From an uncultured Eubacteriales bacterium (GTDB lineage: Bacteria > Bacillota > Clostridia > Monoglobales > Monoglobaceae), in NCBI GenBank assembly GCA_905201285.1, contig CAJKNM010000085.1, forward strand, positions 1 through 6,693: a stretch of DNA of 6,693 nucleotides, given 5' to 3'. Position numbers and translations under genes: made by a program. The notes under the pieces were generated by a model. It searched no databases, was not told the origin of the DNA, and worked only from the letters and a program-made list of their open reading frames with translations. Of this stretch, positions 5,397 through 6,693 are shown in pieces; position 1 is the stretch's first letter; every line of letters starts with the position of its first letter.

Positions 5397-6571
5397 GTTT
5401 GGCACTCCTTTATTTCAAAATCTGCATCCGTGCGGAAAAGTCCGAAATATTGTCTGTCTGACATAACCTCAATAGTTGCCGCACCGTCTATATAGTCAAA
5501 GTATTTTATCGGTTGGCTGCCCCTGTCCTCAAGCGAAACGCTGACCGAATACCTTCCCGGACAGAGCCTGCATATATATTCTATATCTATCTTTAGCCTT
5601 CCCGTTTTGGTAAGAACAATGCCTTTATCCGCAGATGAAACAACAGTCAAATCAAGCCCCGACAAGTCTTTAAACGCAATCGAAACAGCCATATCGCTAA
5701 GTTCCGTTTCTTTTGGTATATCAAGAATCAGACTGATCTTTTGTTCCTTGTCAGTCACCTGAATCTCAGGGATTTGGGCTCTCATTATCGACCCCTCTGC
5801 TGAACCGAACCTGTTTAAACAGCTTATGTTCTTTGTATTGTCCGCCGAAATACTCAGTGCCCTTTCTGTTCCTCCGGTCACGGCCTCCATATATGCGGCG
5901 CTTACCTCGGCTATATTGCCGTCCATATGAAGCCTTCCGTTATCAAGCCATAACGCCCTGTCACAGAACCGACGAAGTATATCAATATCATGACTCACGG
6001 CAATAACGGTGGTTCCCGCCGCCTTTAGGCTTTCAAGCTTTTTATAACATTTTTGGCGGAAAATAAAATCCCCGACCGACATTGCCTCATCTATTATCAG
6101 AATATCCGGCGAAACAGCCACCGCACAGGCAAACGCAAGGCGCAGAAACATTCCGTCAGAATACGTCTTGACCGGACGGTAAATAAAGTCGCCAATATCG
6201 GCAAAATCGGTTATTTCGGGAATAAGCGCCTTTATCTCGGCTTTTTTCAAACCTAAAACCGTTCCGTTTAAGTATATGTTTGAAATTCCCGTATATTCCG
6301 GATTAAACCCCGTTCCGAGCTCCAAAAGCGCTGAAATTCTTCCATCCGCTTTAATACTTCCCGAGGTCTGAGACGTTATCGAACAGAGAAGCTTCAAAAG
6401 TGTTGACTTTCCCGAACCGTTTCTGCCGATTATTCCCACACATTCTCCGTCTTTTATCTCAAATGACACATTATCGACGGCCTTGGTCTTTTTCCTTATA
6501 CCAAACAAGCCTCTGATGCCGACGCATTGAGGCTTGTATAATTTGGTAAGGTTTTTAACATATATTCCCAT
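5393..6571 (-). CDS. Wzt-type polysaccharide ABC transporter ATP-binding protein with C-terminal domain
   Basis: The gene encodes 392 residues. The nucleotide-binding domain covers about 1-235: Walker A GRNGSGKST (49-57), the Wzt/TagH-type LLELGTGFNPEYTG in the Q-loop region (82-95), signature TYSDGM with RLAFA (136-148), Walker B ILIIDE (157-162), D-loop SVGD (165-168) with the subfamily KC pair (174-175), and H-loop VSHD (192-195). Residues about 250-388 resemble the Wzt C-terminal beta-sandwich (RFGSAEG near 254, PGRYSVSVSLED near 338). In studied O-antigen exporters that domain reads the glycan terminus before export. Family role: it drives export of lipid-linked polysaccharide or wall polymer with a Wzm/TagG-type permease. 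No such permease lies on either visible side. ATG 6571 gives the expected N-terminus but lacks a clear ribosome site; it begins two bases after the serS stop, so coupled translation is likely. Confidence 0.92.
   Translation of the reverse strand: MGIYVKNLTKLYKPQCVGIRGLFGIRKKTKAVDNVSFEIKDGECVGIIGRNGSGKSTLLKLLCSITSQTSGSIKADGRISALLELGTGFNPEYTGISNIYLNGTVLGLKKAEIKALIPEITDFADIGDFIYRPVKTYSDGMFLRLAFACAVAVSPDILIIDEAMSVGDFIFRQKCYKKLESLKAAGTTVIAVSHDIDILRRFCDRALWLDNGRLHMDGNIAEVSAAYMEAVTGGTERALSISADNTKNISCLNRFGSAEGSIMRAQIPEIQVTDKEQKISLILDIPKETELSDMAVSIAFKDLSGLDLTVVSSADKGIVLTKTGRLKIDIEYICRLCPGRYSVSVSLEDRGSQPIKYFDYIDGAATIEVMSDRQYFGLFRTDADFEIKECQT
5405..5411 (-). promoter_or_regulatory. Ribosome binding site deciding the TTG start
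   Basis: On the minus strand AAAGGAG occupies 5411-5405, inside the last codons of the ABC-transporter gene. Its final G is also the first base of an in-frame GTG, so it cannot serve that codon. With eight intervening bases it is ideally placed for TTG at 5396-5394, which overlaps the ABC stop codon. The arrangement implies translational coupling of the ATPase and the first glycosyltransferase. Confidence 0.8.
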
Positions 6572-6573
6572 TT

Positions 6574-6693
6574 TTATTCAGGCTTAATAACCTCTAAGCC
6601 GCCCATATACGGACGCAGAACCTCAGGCACGGTGACACTGCCGTCAGCGTTCTGATACTGCTCCACAAAGGAAATCAGCTTTTTGATGGGGCT
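6574..6693 (-). CDS. serS: Seryl-tRNA synthetase, C-terminal end (partial at window edge)
   Basis: Only the last 39 codons and a TAA stop are present; the gene continues past the right edge. The translated end reads FVEQYQNADGSVTVPEVLRP, then YMGGLEVIKPE. This matches the highly conserved C-terminus of bacterial seryl-tRNA synthetase, where the DGS-hydrophobic-VPEVLRPYMGG block closes the class II catalytic domain (motif 3 lies further upstream, outside the window). The enzyme charges tRNA-Ser in the cytosol. Its stop lies two bases before the start of the ABC ATPase gene, so a housekeeping gene apparently heads, or sits inside, the glycan operon. Promoter and any leader control lie outside the window. 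Confidence 0.88.
   Translation of the reverse strand, partial: SPIKKLISFVEQYQNADGSVTVPEVLRPYMGGLEVIKPE

Noticed and set aside
4927..5466. Plus-strand 179-residue open frame
   Set aside because: It is antisense to the GT2 core and the end of the ABC gene, and no ribosome site or motif supports it.
1..6693. CRISPR array, insertion sequence or toxin-antitoxin system
   Set aside because: No regularly spaced direct repeats, transposase motifs, terminal inverted repeats or small paired genes were seen.

Overview
The window looks like a chromosomal piece of a Gram-positive, moderately AT-rich Firmicute, most likely a member of the Clostridia. This is inferred from AAAGGAG-type ribosome sites, non-ATG starts, very AT-rich promoters, a tRNA with encoded CCA and the style of the proteins; no gene fixes the genus. 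Coding density is high, and no stretch over 300 bases lacks a gene.

Layout. Bases 1-135 are an AT-rich intergenic region with two back-to-back promoters, one firing leftward out of the window and one rightward. The rightward unit holds a YigZ/IMPACT-family gene (136-774), then a polytopic membrane protein resembling the O-antigen ligase/polymerase superfamily (787-2193). A tRNA-Thr(CGT) gene with its own promoter follows (2256-2331), closed by a hairpin terminator (2334-2359) that also works in the opposite direction. From the right edge a leftward operon enters: the C-terminal end of seryl-tRNA synthetase (6574-6693), a Wzt-type ABC ATPase with a C-terminal glycan-recognition-like domain (5393-6571), two GT2 glycosyltransferases (4338-5396 and 3120-4316), and a membrane-anchored YdcF/DUF218 protein (2370-3101). 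The five genes are separated by a 2-nt gap, a 4-nt overlap, a 21-nt gap and an 18-nt gap, so they look co-transcribed. The two units converge on the shared terminator.

How the genes may work together. The ABC ATPase would power export of a lipid-linked glycan or wall polymer whose sugars are added by the two glycosyltransferases. The Wzy/WaaL-like membrane protein on the other strand could polymerise or transfer a glycan outside the membrane, and the YdcF-like protein belongs to a family tied to envelope biology. The functional link between the two convergent units is inferred from proximity only.

The points most worth a second look are: a Wzt-like ATPase placed directly behind serS with no Wzm permease visible; apparent loss of the conserved periplasmic-loop His in the ligase-like protein; a perfect 26-bp palindrome inside that gene; a TTG start in a TTGA stop/start overlap; and an unrecognised C-terminal domain of about 130 residues on one glycosyltransferase.
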